Below, piece after piece: positions 1-6,578 of a stretch of DNA of 16,054 bases. The translations under genes and the position numbers were made by a program. The stretch is from an uncultured Eubacteriales bacterium. GTDB lineage: Bacteria; Bacillota; Clostridia; Oscillospirales; Oscillospiraceae. The notes under the pieces are model-generated. The model had not been told where the DNA came from, did no database searches, and was given only the letters and a program-made list of their open reading frames with translations. Numbering within the stretch: position 1 is the stretch's first letter; the number at the start of each line of letters is the position of its first letter. The stretch lies in contig CABRZO010000036.1 of NCBI GenBank assembly GCA_902475455.1, forward strand, positions 1 through 16,054. Reading direction: 5' to 3'.

Positions 1-136
1 GGCGGGAGACTATCTGGAGCGGACCGGGCTGGTGTCCCGGATCGACGCTGAGGGCCGGCACCTCTGGGTGGCGGGTACCCACATCCCCTTCTCCGCCCTG
101 GGGCGGCTGACCAAACTTCAGCAGGACTCAATGTAA
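1..136 (+). CDS. C-terminal fragment of a possible YolD-like protein
   Basis: An open frame entering from the left edge reads 44 codons (from base 2) and ends at TAA 134-136. The visible residues include TGLVSRIDAEGRHLWVAGT followed by HIPFSALGRL. A 'V-x-x-I-D ... I-P-F-x-x-[IL]' pattern of two short strands and a final IPF turn resembles the end of YolD-like domains, small proteins often encoded next to Y-family DNA polymerases in Bacillota. The stop is directly followed by a 16-bp GC-rich hairpin, so this is the last gene of its transcript. Only the tail is visible, so the family call is tentative and no function is claimed. Confidence 0.45.
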   Translation, partial: AGDYLERTGLVSRIDAEGRHLWVAGTHIPFSALGRLTKLQQDSM

Positions 137-138
137 AA

Positions 139-176
139 CCGGGGCCGGGATCGCTTTCATGCGATCCCGGCCCCGG
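139..176. terminator. 16-bp GC-rich hairpin between convergent genes
   Basis: Bases 139-154 and 161-176 form a perfect 16-bp stem with loop TTTCAT. It lies between the stop of the plus-strand fragment (136) and the stop of the minus-strand helical protein (184). Read on the minus strand the stem is followed by TTTTA, a weak U-tract, so it best serves the minus-strand operon. On the plus strand no U-tract follows, although the stem is strong enough to act in both directions. Confidence 0.8.
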
Positions 177-183
177 CCTGGTA

Positions 184-618
184 TTACAGGAAATCCCGGA
201 TGTCCACCGCCAGCTTCTCCTCCAGATTGATGAGCCGCTTGGTGATGTCCTTGGTCTTTTCGTCCGCCGCCTCGTACTGGTTCAGATACTTGTTCAGGGA
301 CTTGACCCCCATGTTGCAGCCGTCGGTCATCAGATCCGCGATGGTCTGATCCGAGGCGTCCGTGGCCATCATCAGATTGGTCTTGATCCAGGACATACCC
401 TTGGCCATGGGATTGGGGGACTTTCCCTCATCCTGATAGCGGTCCAAAAGGGTCTGGATCTCCCGGGCCAGCTGCTGATGCTCCTGCTGACACTTTTCCA
501 GCCGCTGCCGCAGCTGCTGGGAATTCACCCGGGGCAGCACCTGCTCAATGGAGGAGGTGCCCATCTGAATCCCCGCGTCGCACTCCCGCAGCAGACGGAT
601 GGTATCCTGTTCAATCAT
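184..618 (-). CDS. Small all-helical protein, ferritin-like bundle (unknown function)
   Basis: 144 residues, almost entirely predicted helix. It begins MIEQDTIRLLRECDAG, has a charged, Gln-rich second helix (about 30-65), then GMSWIKTNLMMATDASDQT (about 74-92) and the motif TDGCNMGVKSLNKYL (about 97-111). The spacing suggests a four-helix bundle like the DUF2383/PA2169-type ferritin-like group, but a clear EXXH di-iron pair is not evident, so metal binding is not claimed. The start is ATG 618-616. An upstream in-frame ATG at 663 exists, but the internal start has a GAAGGTGAGTGGAG ribosome binding region at the right distance. It is the last gene of a minus-strand unit behind the S41-like gene (gap 81 bases) and ends just before a strong hairpin. 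No signal peptide; probably cytosolic. Confidence 0.75.
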   Translation of the reverse strand: MIEQDTIRLLRECDAGIQMGTSSIEQVLPRVNSQQLRQRLEKCQQEHQQLAREIQTLLDRYQDEGKSPNPMAKGMSWIKTNLMMATDASDQTIADLMTDGCNMGVKSLNKYLNQYEAADEKTKDITKRLINLEEKLAVDIRDFL

Positions 619-699
619 AAAACTCCACTCACCTTCTCTTTGGATGAAGGTAGTTTGTCCCAAGCCTCCGTCTTTTATCGTAGGTGAATGAAATTTTGT

Positions 700-1923
700 T
701 TACAACTGTTTGATATGCCGTAAAACTTCCGACGCCGGGTCCGGGCTGTCCAGCCAAATCTGGGGTTCATAGCCCTCCGTCTCCCGGGGCGCCTGGACAA
801 ACACTTTTTGCGGGCACCAGAGGGTCACCCGGGAGTGGGGCAGCGTGTAGACACACAGATCCCCAAACCGCCCGATACCCAGAGTATTGCACCCATACAG
901 CACCACCCGGGGCAAAGACAGGGCCATGAACACCCCGCTCTCCCCGGAGGAGGCCACCCGGTCGTTGATGATCACATGGAGGGTGCCGGTAAACAGCCCC
1001 GGGGCCGGGGCGGGCTGCTCCTGTTCCTCCTCAAAACCGTAAGGCACCTCTTTGATTTCTCCAAACTCTTTGGCGTGGACCAGAGTGGAACGCAGGGACA
1101 GTACCCGGCCCATGGAGGGCCGCACCCCGTTGAGTCCCTCCAGGAATTCCCGGGCAAAGGCGGAATTGCCTCCCAGATTGTTGGACAGATCCCAGATCAC
1201 ATGGGGGTAATCCCGGCATTGGCGGCCAATTTCACGACATTCCGCCAGGGCCTCCGGGGTGTCCCCCACAAAGCTGGAGCTGACCACCCAGGCCGTCTCC
1301 CCCTGATACTCCACCGCCATGGGCACCGGCTCCCCCTGGGGCTGGCTTTGGATTTTATGGACCGGCAGCCGCTGCTGCTTACCATCCAGAGTCAGCTCCA
1401 CATCTGCCAATGGGTCCCAACTCCGGCAGCCCAGCAGGAAGCAGCCCTCCAGAGTGGGAAACAGCCGCAGTGTATTCCCGAACATCACTTTGTGCCCGGT
1501 GGCGGCGTCGTAATAGTCTCCACCCTGTTTCGTGAGCCGCAGGTCGGTCACATAGGTCTGCCATTTCCGGTAAAACCCCACCCCGTGCTGCGGGGTGGTC
1601 AGGCTCAGGTGGCCGTCGGTGAGGAAAGAGAGATGGCGGCCCAACAAATCCATCAGAGCCGGGACCTCCACAGGGCCAGGCCGGGCAGACAGTTCCCCCT
1701 CCACCGCCTCAAAGGCCCGGTCAAACCGGCTTTGAGGATAGTAGGAATACCCACTGTAAGCCTGGCGCAGAACAAATTTTACATAGGCCACGTCCTCCAG
1801 GGCATCCAGGGGAGAGATAACATCCGGTACCGGCTGTTCCAGCGTCTCGCCCCGATGAAACCGCCTCCGCAGCTCCACCATGGGGGTGTGGGCGGAATAG
1901 TCCAGAAAATCAAGGTTGTTCAC
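700..1923 (-). CDS. S41-family peptidase-like protein, cytosolic
   Basis: 407 residues from a GTG start with AGGGAGGAG seven bases upstream. S41 (tail-specific/tricorn/IRBP type) signatures are visible: LTDGHLSL near 101-108, the strand-turn VIWDLSNNLGGNS (242-254) typical of the family core, and the nucleophile elbow INDRVASSGES (319-329), in which Ser326 is the likely catalytic serine with Glu328 two residues on. TLGIGRFGD (348-355) follows, as in family members. No PDZ domain, signal peptide or membrane segment is present, which separates it from exported CtpA/Prc proteases. The lysine base of the CtpA type is not at the expected spacing, so any activity would be of the tricorn/IRBP type. 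It lies 27 bases behind the flavodoxin stop and is probably co-transcribed with it. The family call is fairly safe; catalytic activity and substrate are unknown. Confidence 0.82.
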   Translation of the reverse strand: MNNLDFLDYSAHTPMVELRRRFHRGETLEQPVPDVISPLDALEDVAYVKFVLRQAYSGYSYYPQSRFDRAFEAVEGELSARPGPVEVPALMDLLGRHLSFLTDGHLSLTTPQHGVGFYRKWQTYVTDLRLTKQGGDYYDAATGHKVMFGNTLRLFPTLEGCFLLGCRSWDPLADVELTLDGKQQRLPVHKIQSQPQGEPVPMAVEYQGETAWVVSSSFVGDTPEALAECREIGRQCRDYPHVIWDLSNNLGGNSAFAREFLEGLNGVRPSMGRVLSLRSTLVHAKEFGEIKEVPYGFEEEQEQPAPAPGLFTGTLHVIINDRVASSGESGVFMALSLPRVVLYGCNTLGIGRFGDLCVYTLPHSRVTLWCPQKVFVQAPRETEGYEPQIWLDSPDPASEVLRHIKQL

Positions 1924-1950
1924 GGTGCTCCTCCCTGTTGCTTCGGGTGC

Positions 1951-2454
1951 TCAGGCCCGCTCCCAGGCCTCTGCGACGGCCCGCTCCAGCCCCGCCAGGT
2001 CTGCCTGGTCGGGATGGGACAGGGCCCGGTCAAAATTCTCCAGCATGGGGCGTGCCTTCTCCGGATCCTGCAGGGCCATGGCCTCATACCGGGCCCGGAC
2101 CGCCGGGGGCATTTTGCCCTGGCAGAGGTAACTGCCCAACAGCTTGCAGTCTTGGGGCAAGTTCTGGGCCATCCGCTGGGTAATTTGGGCAAAGTAGGCC
2201 TCCGCCCCACCAAAACCGGCGGTGCCAAACAGAAAGACCCGTTTTCCCTGCAAGCTCTTTAAAAATGTGGCGATCTCCGGGCAGCAGCTGCCCTTGTCGG
2301 TCCAGGAACCCACAAACAGCACCTCCGCCTCCAAGGCGGCCACATCCGGGAAACCAAAATAGAGGAGCCCCTGCCGGGGCAGGCAGTCTTTCAGCCGCTG
2401 GGCCAGCAGGGCGGTATTGCCGGTCTGGCTGGAATATACGATGGCATAGGTCAT
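1951..2454 (-). CDS. Flavodoxin family protein
   Basis: 167 residues from ATG 2454, preceded by AAGGAGGG nine bases upstream. A longer in-frame start at 2520 lacks such a site. The N-terminus MTYAIVYSSQTGNT carries the FMN phosphate-binding loop (SSQTGNT, 8-14). GSWTDKGSC (49-57) and FGTAGFGG (76-83) match the two loops that sandwich the isoalloxazine ring. Residues 110-160 form a helical tail with no known extra domain. It should bind FMN and act as a one- or two-electron carrier in the cytosol; the partner is unknown. Such short flavodoxins in gut Clostridia include BilS-like proteins paired with bilirubin reductase, but no BilR is visible here, so that name is not assigned. It is the first gene of the unit with the S41-like and helical proteins, behind its own promoter. 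Confidence 0.88.
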   Translation of the reverse strand: MTYAIVYSSQTGNTALLAQRLKDCLPRQGLLYFGFPDVAALEAEVLFVGSWTDKGSCCPEIATFLKSLQGKRVFLFGTAGFGGAEAYFAQITQRMAQNLPQDCKLLGSYLCQGKMPPAVRARYEAMALQDPEKARPMLENFDRALSHPDQADLAGLERAVAEAWERA

Positions 2455-2484
2455 AGCGTTGCCCTCCTTGTATTGTCTGAACTT

Positions 2485-2513
2485 ATCATAGTGGCTGAGC
2501 CCCCAAATCGCAA
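2485..2513 (-). promoter_or_regulatory. Sigma-A type promoter of the flavodoxin operon
   Basis: On the minus strand TTGCGA (2513-2508) and TATGAT (2490-2485) are separated by exactly 17 bases. Transcription would start near 2477, leaving a leader of about 22 bases that contains the AAGGAGGG ribosome binding site before ATG 2454. Confidence 0.72.
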
Positions 2514-2528
2514 CTCCCAAAAGTGCGG

Positions 2529-2630
2529 TTTTGTGTCATGCCCTGAAAAAACACAGCCTCCGGGCGAACCTATGGGTTTGCCCGTGACTTGTGTTAAACT
2601 GCTTCAGGCGGCCAGAGATCTGACACAAAA
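2529..2630. repeat. Nested inverted repeats around the orphan hairpin
   Basis: A perfect 10-bp inverted repeat TTTTGTGTCA (2529-2538) / TGACACAAAA (2621-2630) encloses a second pair CCTGAA (2542-2547) / TTCAGG (2603-2608), then the hairpin at 2549-2595. The order of the paired arms is consistent, so the whole 102 bases could fold as one long interrupted hairpin. It could be a small structured RNA, a miniature inverted-repeat element or the edge of an insertion. The arms are read directly; the role is open. Confidence 0.5.
2549..2595 (-). terminator. Orphan terminator-like hairpin with T6 tract on the minus strand
   Basis: The inner stem 2561-2570 / 2575-2584 (CGGGCGAACC against GGTTTGCCCG, one G-U) and an outer pairing AACAC/GTGTT (2550-2554 / 2591-2595) form a hairpin. 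On the minus strand it runs into TTTTTT (complement of 2546-2551). No minus-strand gene is visible upstream of it before the divergent regulator gene at 2961, so what it terminates is unclear. Its core is related to the ssrA terminator at 7578-7608. Confidence 0.6.
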
Positions 2631-2713
2631 TGCCAATTTATACCCAACCGGTTGAATCAATTCTTTTGCCATCTTATAATAATATCTACTGAATTAACCG
2701 CCCTGGGGTTTAT

Positions 2714-2734
2714 TTTCGCGGCATTGCCGCGAAA
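2714..2734. repeat. 9-bp hairpin in the regulator leader region
   Basis: TTTCGCGGC (2714-2722) and GCCGCGAAA (2726-2734) pair perfectly around the loop ATT. There is no T-tract on either side. It directly adjoins the 28-base palindrome that follows, and together they form a compact structured block about 90-135 bases upstream of the proposed regulator promoter. Confidence 0.6.
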
Positions 2735-2762
2735 TTGAGTGAAAACAGCTGTTTTTACTCAA
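2735..2762. promoter_or_regulatory. 28-base near-perfect palindrome upstream of the two-component operon
   Basis: Half-sites TTGAGTGAAAACAG and CTGTTTTTACTCAA are reverse complements except at one symmetric pair (a G facing a T). The centre lies between 2748 and 2749, without a spacer. As DNA it could be an operator for a homodimeric regulator. As RNA it could form a long hairpin, but a central AGCT leaves a tight loop. No known binding consensus is claimed. Confidence 0.55.
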
Positions 2763-2847
2763 CTCAGCCATTGTTGCAATGCGTATTTTCTTCGGTGCGC
2801 AGCCCCATATCCAGGAAAGGTGCCTTGAACGCCTTGGCTTTCAACGG

Positions 2848-2875
2848 TTGCGGCTTTTTCCGTACGGATTATAAT
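2848..2875 (+). promoter_or_regulatory. Probable promoter of the LytTR/GHKL operon
   Basis: TTGCGG (2848-2853) and a consensus TATAAT (2870-2875) are 16 bases apart, predicting a start near 2882 and an untranslated leader of about 80 bases. The leader contains the 9-base direct repeat AGAACATAT at 2877-2885 and 2907-2915, and a 6-bp inverted repeat ATCTCA/TGAGAT at 2902-2907 / 2915-2920, so regulation around the start site is plausible. Confidence 0.6.
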
Positions 2876-2876
2876 A

Positions 2877-2915
2877 AGAACATATTGCAATTCCAGTGAT
2901 CATCTCAGAACATAT
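2877..2915 (+). repeat. Direct repeat AGAACATAT, 30 bases apart
   Basis: Two identical 9-base copies, at 2877-2885 and 2907-2915, lie immediately downstream of the TATAAT box, on the same face of the helix (about three turns). LytTR regulators bind tandem 9-bp repeats, usually with closer spacing (about 21-22 bases centre to centre), so these are candidate but non-canonical sites. Confidence 0.45.
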
Positions 2916-2960
2916 GAGATTGGGTGCCCTGGAGAAAGTGCAAGACAAAGGAGATCCACC

Positions 2961-3656
2961 ATGAAGATTGCAATCTGCGATGACAATCCGGCAGACTTGA
3001 ATGTGCTGGTAAACTATTGTAACCAGTTTGACGCATCTATGCATCTGTCCGCCTATCAGTCGGCCCAGGAATTGCTGGACACCTACGATCTGCATCTGTT
3101 TGACATCGTGCTGATGGACATTGAAATGCCCCATCCCAATGGCTATGAGGCCGCGGTGAAACTGTCCCGGAAGGAAAATCCCCCGGTCATCATCTTTACC
3201 ACCCAAACCCTGGGCTACGCTGTGCGGGGATATGGGATCGCGCTGCGGTATCTGCCCAAACCCATTTCCTATGAGATGCTGGCGGAAGCCCTGCAAGCGG
3301 CCGTGAAACAAAAGGTGCCCGCCCGGATCAGCTTGTCCACAAAGACCAAGTCCGTTGTACTGGTGCTCTCGGAGGTTTTATTTGTGGAGGTATTTCGGCA
3401 CAATGTGCTGATCCACCTGACGGAACAGCGGGAACTCTCCCTGCGCTACTCTTTTTCGGAGCTGTTACAGCAACTGCCGGAGACTTGGTTCGTCCAAGTA
3501 CATAAAAGCTATTGCGTCAATCTCAACCACATCCTCCAAACGCAATCCAAATCGCTGCTTCTGACCGACGGCAGTCAAATTCCCATCGGCAGAAGCTTCG
3601 CCAAATCCTTTCAGGATCGGCTTATGAAGTTTTTGAAAGGGCAGGTGGAACTATGA
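2961..3656 (+). CDS. LytTR-family response regulator
   Basis: 231 residues. The N-terminal receiver domain (1-115) has the acidic pair in ICDDN (Asp7, Asp8), the phospho-acceptor Asp53 in LMDIEMP, the switch Thr80/Thr81 in FTTQ and the conserved Lys100 in LPKPIS. Residues about 120-225 form a LytTR DNA-binding domain, recognised by VLFVEVFRHNVLIHL, the WFVQVHKSYCVNLNHI stretch and the closing IPIGRSF motif. It should be a cytosolic transcription factor activated by the kinase encoded next. ATG 2961 has AAAGGAGAT upstream. The stop overlaps the kinase start as ATGA (3653-3656), which indicates translational coupling. LytTR/GHKL pairs of this form are often triggered by peptides, but no AgrB or AgrD-like gene lies beside it. 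Confidence 0.95.
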   Translation: MKIAICDDNPADLNVLVNYCNQFDASMHLSAYQSAQELLDTYDLHLFDIVLMDIEMPHPNGYEAAVKLSRKENPPVIIFTTQTLGYAVRGYGIALRYLPKPISYEMLAEALQAAVKQKVPARISLSTKTKSVVLVLSEVLFVEVFRHNVLIHLTEQRELSLRYSFSELLQQLPETWFVQVHKSYCVNLNHILQTQSKSLLLTDGSQIPIGRSFAKSFQDRLMKFLKGQVEL

Positions 3657-4900
3657 CACTTTGTACTGAGATGGCAACCGTAATTGCGGAGGTCTTTATC
3701 GCCGCGTATCTGTTTGAACACCTGTTTTCCCGCCGCCGGAGCCCCTGGGCGGCCATCGGGTATTACGCTGTGTTTGGCCTTCTGATCTGCCTCAGCACAT
3801 TTCTCATCCCCACAGCAGGCATCCGGATGTCCCTGCTGTGCATTGCCTCCCTGGTTGGAAATTTTCTGGTCTATCGGCCCAAACCACTGCCCTGTATCTA
3901 TATCACACTGCTCTACTATATCACCGTGGTTCTGTCCGATGTGATCGGGGGCGCCATCCTTGCCATCCGGCATGTGGCCATGGATGTCTCCATCGGCGGG
4001 GCGGAACGACTGGTCTATAACAGCATGGCCAAGATCATCAACCTGCTGCTTGTTCAATTGCTTTTGCTCCTCTTCCAGCGGAACAAGATGAAGACGCTGC
4101 CGTACTCGGCTATTCCATTGATCTTCTGCCAGATGTTCAGCGCCTATGTCTGCTATCAATGCTTTTATGCGCTTTTCACCACCTCGGAGGTGGGTATTTT
4201 CCTGCTGGTCTCCCTGTGCTTGCTCTGTATCAACATCGTGCTATGCGTCTTTGTTCAGCTGTTGGAGCGCTATTATGAAAAACAGGCCGCCATGATTGCC
4301 GCCGAACAACAAAAAGAGCGCCAATTACAGCACTATCAAACCATGCTGGACCGTCAGGAGGAAACCCGGGCGCTCTGGCACGACATCAAAAAATATTTTG
4401 TCGCCATGAAAACCCTGGCGGAGTCCCACCGAACCGATGAAATGGACGCCTGTTTCCGGGAGATTGAGGAGAAATTTGAGCGCGTCAATCAGAGCGTCGA
4501 CGTGGGGAACCCTGTGATCGACAGCATCTTGAGCTATGAATTGGCCCGGGCCGCAAAGGTCGGCGCGTCGGTGGAACTCCAGGTCTGGGTGGATCGGGAG
4601 CTGCGGATTCCCGCCGGGGATCTTTTCATTATCATCGGCAACACCATGGACAATGCGCTGGATGCCTGCGAACAACTCCCGGAGGAACACCGCAGCATCC
4701 ATCTGATCCTGCGACAGACCAATCACCTGCTCTACTATGAATTGTCCAACCCATTCCCCGCATCTCCAACCCCCAAAGCGGGAAGTGTGCACGGCTACGG
4801 TCTGCGCAATGTGCGGGCCTGCGTGGTCAAGAATCAGGGCAGCTTCAAACTGGAGCAAAAAGACGGGCGCTACACCGTCTCTGTCCAGCTGAATGTGTAA
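3653..4900 (+). CDS. GHKL-domain sensor histidine kinase, AgrC/ComD-like architecture
   Basis: 415 residues from ATG 3653, which overlaps the regulator stop. The N-terminal 205 residues are mostly hydrophobic, with about six membrane segments (roughly 8-24, 35-53, 58-74, 79-105, 126-142 and 150-203, the last probably double). A coiled region 205-240 leads to the phospho-acceptor helix RALWHDIKKYF, His243. The ATPase domain (about 285-415) has the N box IIIGNTMDNALDAC (327-339) and the G box HGYGLRNV (380-387). This is the HPK10-like class whose polytopic sensor often detects peptides. It should autophosphorylate at His243 and pass phosphate to Asp53 of the regulator. The AG-rich region near the end of the regulator gene serves as ribosome binding region, with likely coupling through ATGA. 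Confidence 0.94.
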   Translation: MTLCTEMATVIAEVFIAAYLFEHLFSRRRSPWAAIGYYAVFGLLICLSTFLIPTAGIRMSLLCIASLVGNFLVYRPKPLPCIYITLLYYITVVLSDVIGGAILAIRHVAMDVSIGGAERLVYNSMAKIINLLLVQLLLLLFQRNKMKTLPYSAIPLIFCQMFSAYVCYQCFYALFTTSEVGIFLLVSLCLLCINIVLCVFVQLLERYYEKQAAMIAAEQQKERQLQHYQTMLDRQEETRALWHDIKKYFVAMKTLAESHRTDEMDACFREIEEKFERVNQSVDVGNPVIDSILSYELARAAKVGASVELQVWVDRELRIPAGDLFIIIGNTMDNALDACEQLPEEHRSIHLILRQTNHLLYYELSNPFPASPTPKAGSVHGYGLRNVRACVVKNQGSFKLEQKDGRYTVSVQLNV

Positions 4901-4903
4901 CTC

Positions 4904-4933
4904 AGCGGTCGTTTGTGCCGTTTCGCTTTTTTT
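4904..4933 (+). terminator. Weak hairpin plus T7, possible attenuator after the kinase
   Basis: A T7 run (4927-4933) follows a weak pairing of AGCG (4904-4907) with CGCT (4924-4927). The stem is only 4 bp, so complete termination is unlikely. It might reduce transcription into the next gene. Evidence is limited to the T-run. Confidence 0.25.
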
Positions 4934-5032
4934 GGTGCCTCCACAATGGATGACCCAGCCTGTTTCCTGTATGATGGAATGCAGCAAATGGTTTTCCGAC
5001 GCAGCGCGCGTATCTCCAAGGGGGCGAAACAG

Positions 5033-6544
5033 ATGAAACGGGCAAACATACAACGGATCAAGAAAAGGCTTCCGTTCTTTTTGATCATTCCAGCCATTGC
5101 GCTCTCCTTTTTGCTCCTGTTTCTCTCACTCTGGGTTCCTCCTCTGTTGTACCGGACGGTGCTTGTGAGCTTCTATTACTGCTTTCCCTGCGACTTCCAG
5201 TATGTCCAGCGGATCTCAGCGGGGCAAGCGGAAGTGATGGATTTCGAGTACAACGCAACGGTGGAGATCGAAAGGCAATATATCCGGAAAACAGACCAGG
5301 GGCGCTTTCTGATCCTGGAGGGGCAGATCTCCATTGCCCCCAGCAAATCGCCGGGTGCCAGGGCCGCCTTTCTCACCGCGGACCGATGCATCCGCCTGAA
5401 CGGAGAAGAATTTTCCCGCTTCACCCCGGAAAATGCGTTTCCGGAGACAGAGGGACAATACACATTCTCTATTGTCAACGAAGCGGATGGATACCTGCTT
5501 CTGACCACGATGCCCATCATTGATTATACAGCGGAGACATTGGAAGCCCATCCGGAGCTTCAGCGGCCTGCATTGATGCGTCATTTCAAACTGATATTTC
5601 GCCTGTTGGTATATACGGAAATATCATTCTGGGTCTCCGTTGTGATGCTATGCTGCCGACGCCAGTATCACCCTTGCTTCATGGAGCTTGTGGCACAAGT
5701 TCATTCCAAATACAGCCCTTCTCAATGTCAGGCTGGGGAAAAGTGTTACGCGCGGCATACACTGACCCATTTGGCCTGGTGGCTGACGGTGGCCCTTCTC
5801 ACCTGCGGACTCATTGATTTCGGCCCCGTAGTGCTGCCAAGACAGATTGCGCTTTTGCTTCTGCTGTATGTTCTGTGTATCGGCATGGCCTGCGGCGGCC
5901 TCATCCACGCAAGGCGCAAATTCTATCGCCGCACCCCCGACGATGTGGTGTGCAGTCTGACCTTTATGACCCATCCTCGCTTCGATCACTGTCACATGAA
6001 CCCCTTGGGCATTGGCGGCTTCTTTGAGGTACTGCTGCTGGCCGAGGCACTGCTCCGCAACGGCAGACTGGAGCAGGCCCGGGAGATTTTAAACACCGGC
6101 TGGAACACCATGCAGCATTGCACCCCCTCCGTGCGACTCCGGGCCCACATCCTGCATTTTACCCTGCTGACCCTCTTGCAGCCTCAAGCCGTAAATTCTC
6201 ACCTTCCCTCTCTTCTGCGGGCATACCGGCACGCTCCGCTGACGGCCTGGCTGACCGCCCGGCGATACCACCTGGCCCCGGGGCAGCTGAAACAGTGCTG
6301 GACCCGTTACTGCGCAGGAAACTGGCCCCAGGTGCTGGCAGGGACAGAGCCCTTGACCACAGTCAATCAGCCGTCACCGCCTTTCCTCCATCTTTGGATT
6401 TTGCGTTTTCAGGCCGCGCTCTACTGCGGAGAGCCGGAACAGGCTCTCACAGCGCTCCGGGCCCTGTCCCAGTTCCCCGCTTTGGTGGAGGTGCTGCAAA
6501 ACAGGATGAATTCCCCCTCTTTCCCTCCACAGCATGAATTGTAA
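5033..6544 (+). CDS. Unrecognised membrane protein with extracellular domain and helical C-terminal domain
   Basis: 503 residues from ATG 5033, chosen because AAGGGGGCG lies about ten bases upstream and the protein then begins with a positively charged stretch and a hydrophobic helix. An in-frame ATG at 4913 would add 40 unlikely residues. Visible parts: membrane segment 14-38; a soluble, strand-rich region 45-185, probably outside the cell, with Cys50, Cys53 and Cys119; membrane segments about 186-208, 246-265 and 270-291; and a helical C-terminal region (about 325-490) whose repeated A/L pattern (ALLRNGRLEQAREIL near 339, ALYCGEPEQALTALRAL near 462) looks TPR-like. The charge pattern (RR after 208, HARRKFYRR after 291) places the C-terminus in the cytoplasm. 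It follows the kinase by 132 bases on the same strand and may be the target or a third component of this system. I do not recognise the family. Confidence 0.85.
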   Translation: MKRANIQRIKKRLPFFLIIPAIALSFLLLFLSLWVPPLLYRTVLVSFYYCFPCDFQYVQRISAGQAEVMDFEYNATVEIERQYIRKTDQGRFLILEGQISIAPSKSPGARAAFLTADRCIRLNGEEFSRFTPENAFPETEGQYTFSIVNEADGYLLLTTMPIIDYTAETLEAHPELQRPALMRHFKLIFRLLVYTEISFWVSVVMLCCRRQYHPCFMELVAQVHSKYSPSQCQAGEKCYARHTLTHLAWWLTVALLTCGLIDFGPVVLPRQIALLLLLYVLCIGMACGGLIHARRKFYRRTPDDVVCSLTFMTHPRFDHCHMNPLGIGGFFEVLLLAEALLRNGRLEQAREILNTGWNTMQHCTPSVRLRAHILHFTLLTLLQPQAVNSHLPSLLRAYRHAPLTAWLTARRYHLAPGQLKQCWTRYCAGNWPQVLAGTEPLTTVNQPSPPFLHLWILRFQAALYCGEPEQALTALRALSQFPALVEVLQNRMNSPSFPPQHEL

Positions 6545-6578
6545 CGCTGCTTCCGTTTCCCACGAAAAGGAGATAAAT

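Noticed and set aside
808..2262. A 484-codon plus-strand frame across the S41 and flavodoxin genes
   Set aside because: It covers two well-supported genes on the opposite strand, and its product is Pro/His/Gln-rich without any domain-like pattern.
2841..3311. A 156-codon minus-strand frame overlapping the regulator start and its promoter
   Set aside because: Considered as the gene ended by the orphan terminator at 2549, but its stop lies at 2841, it lies mostly antisense to the regulator, and it lacks a ribosome binding site.
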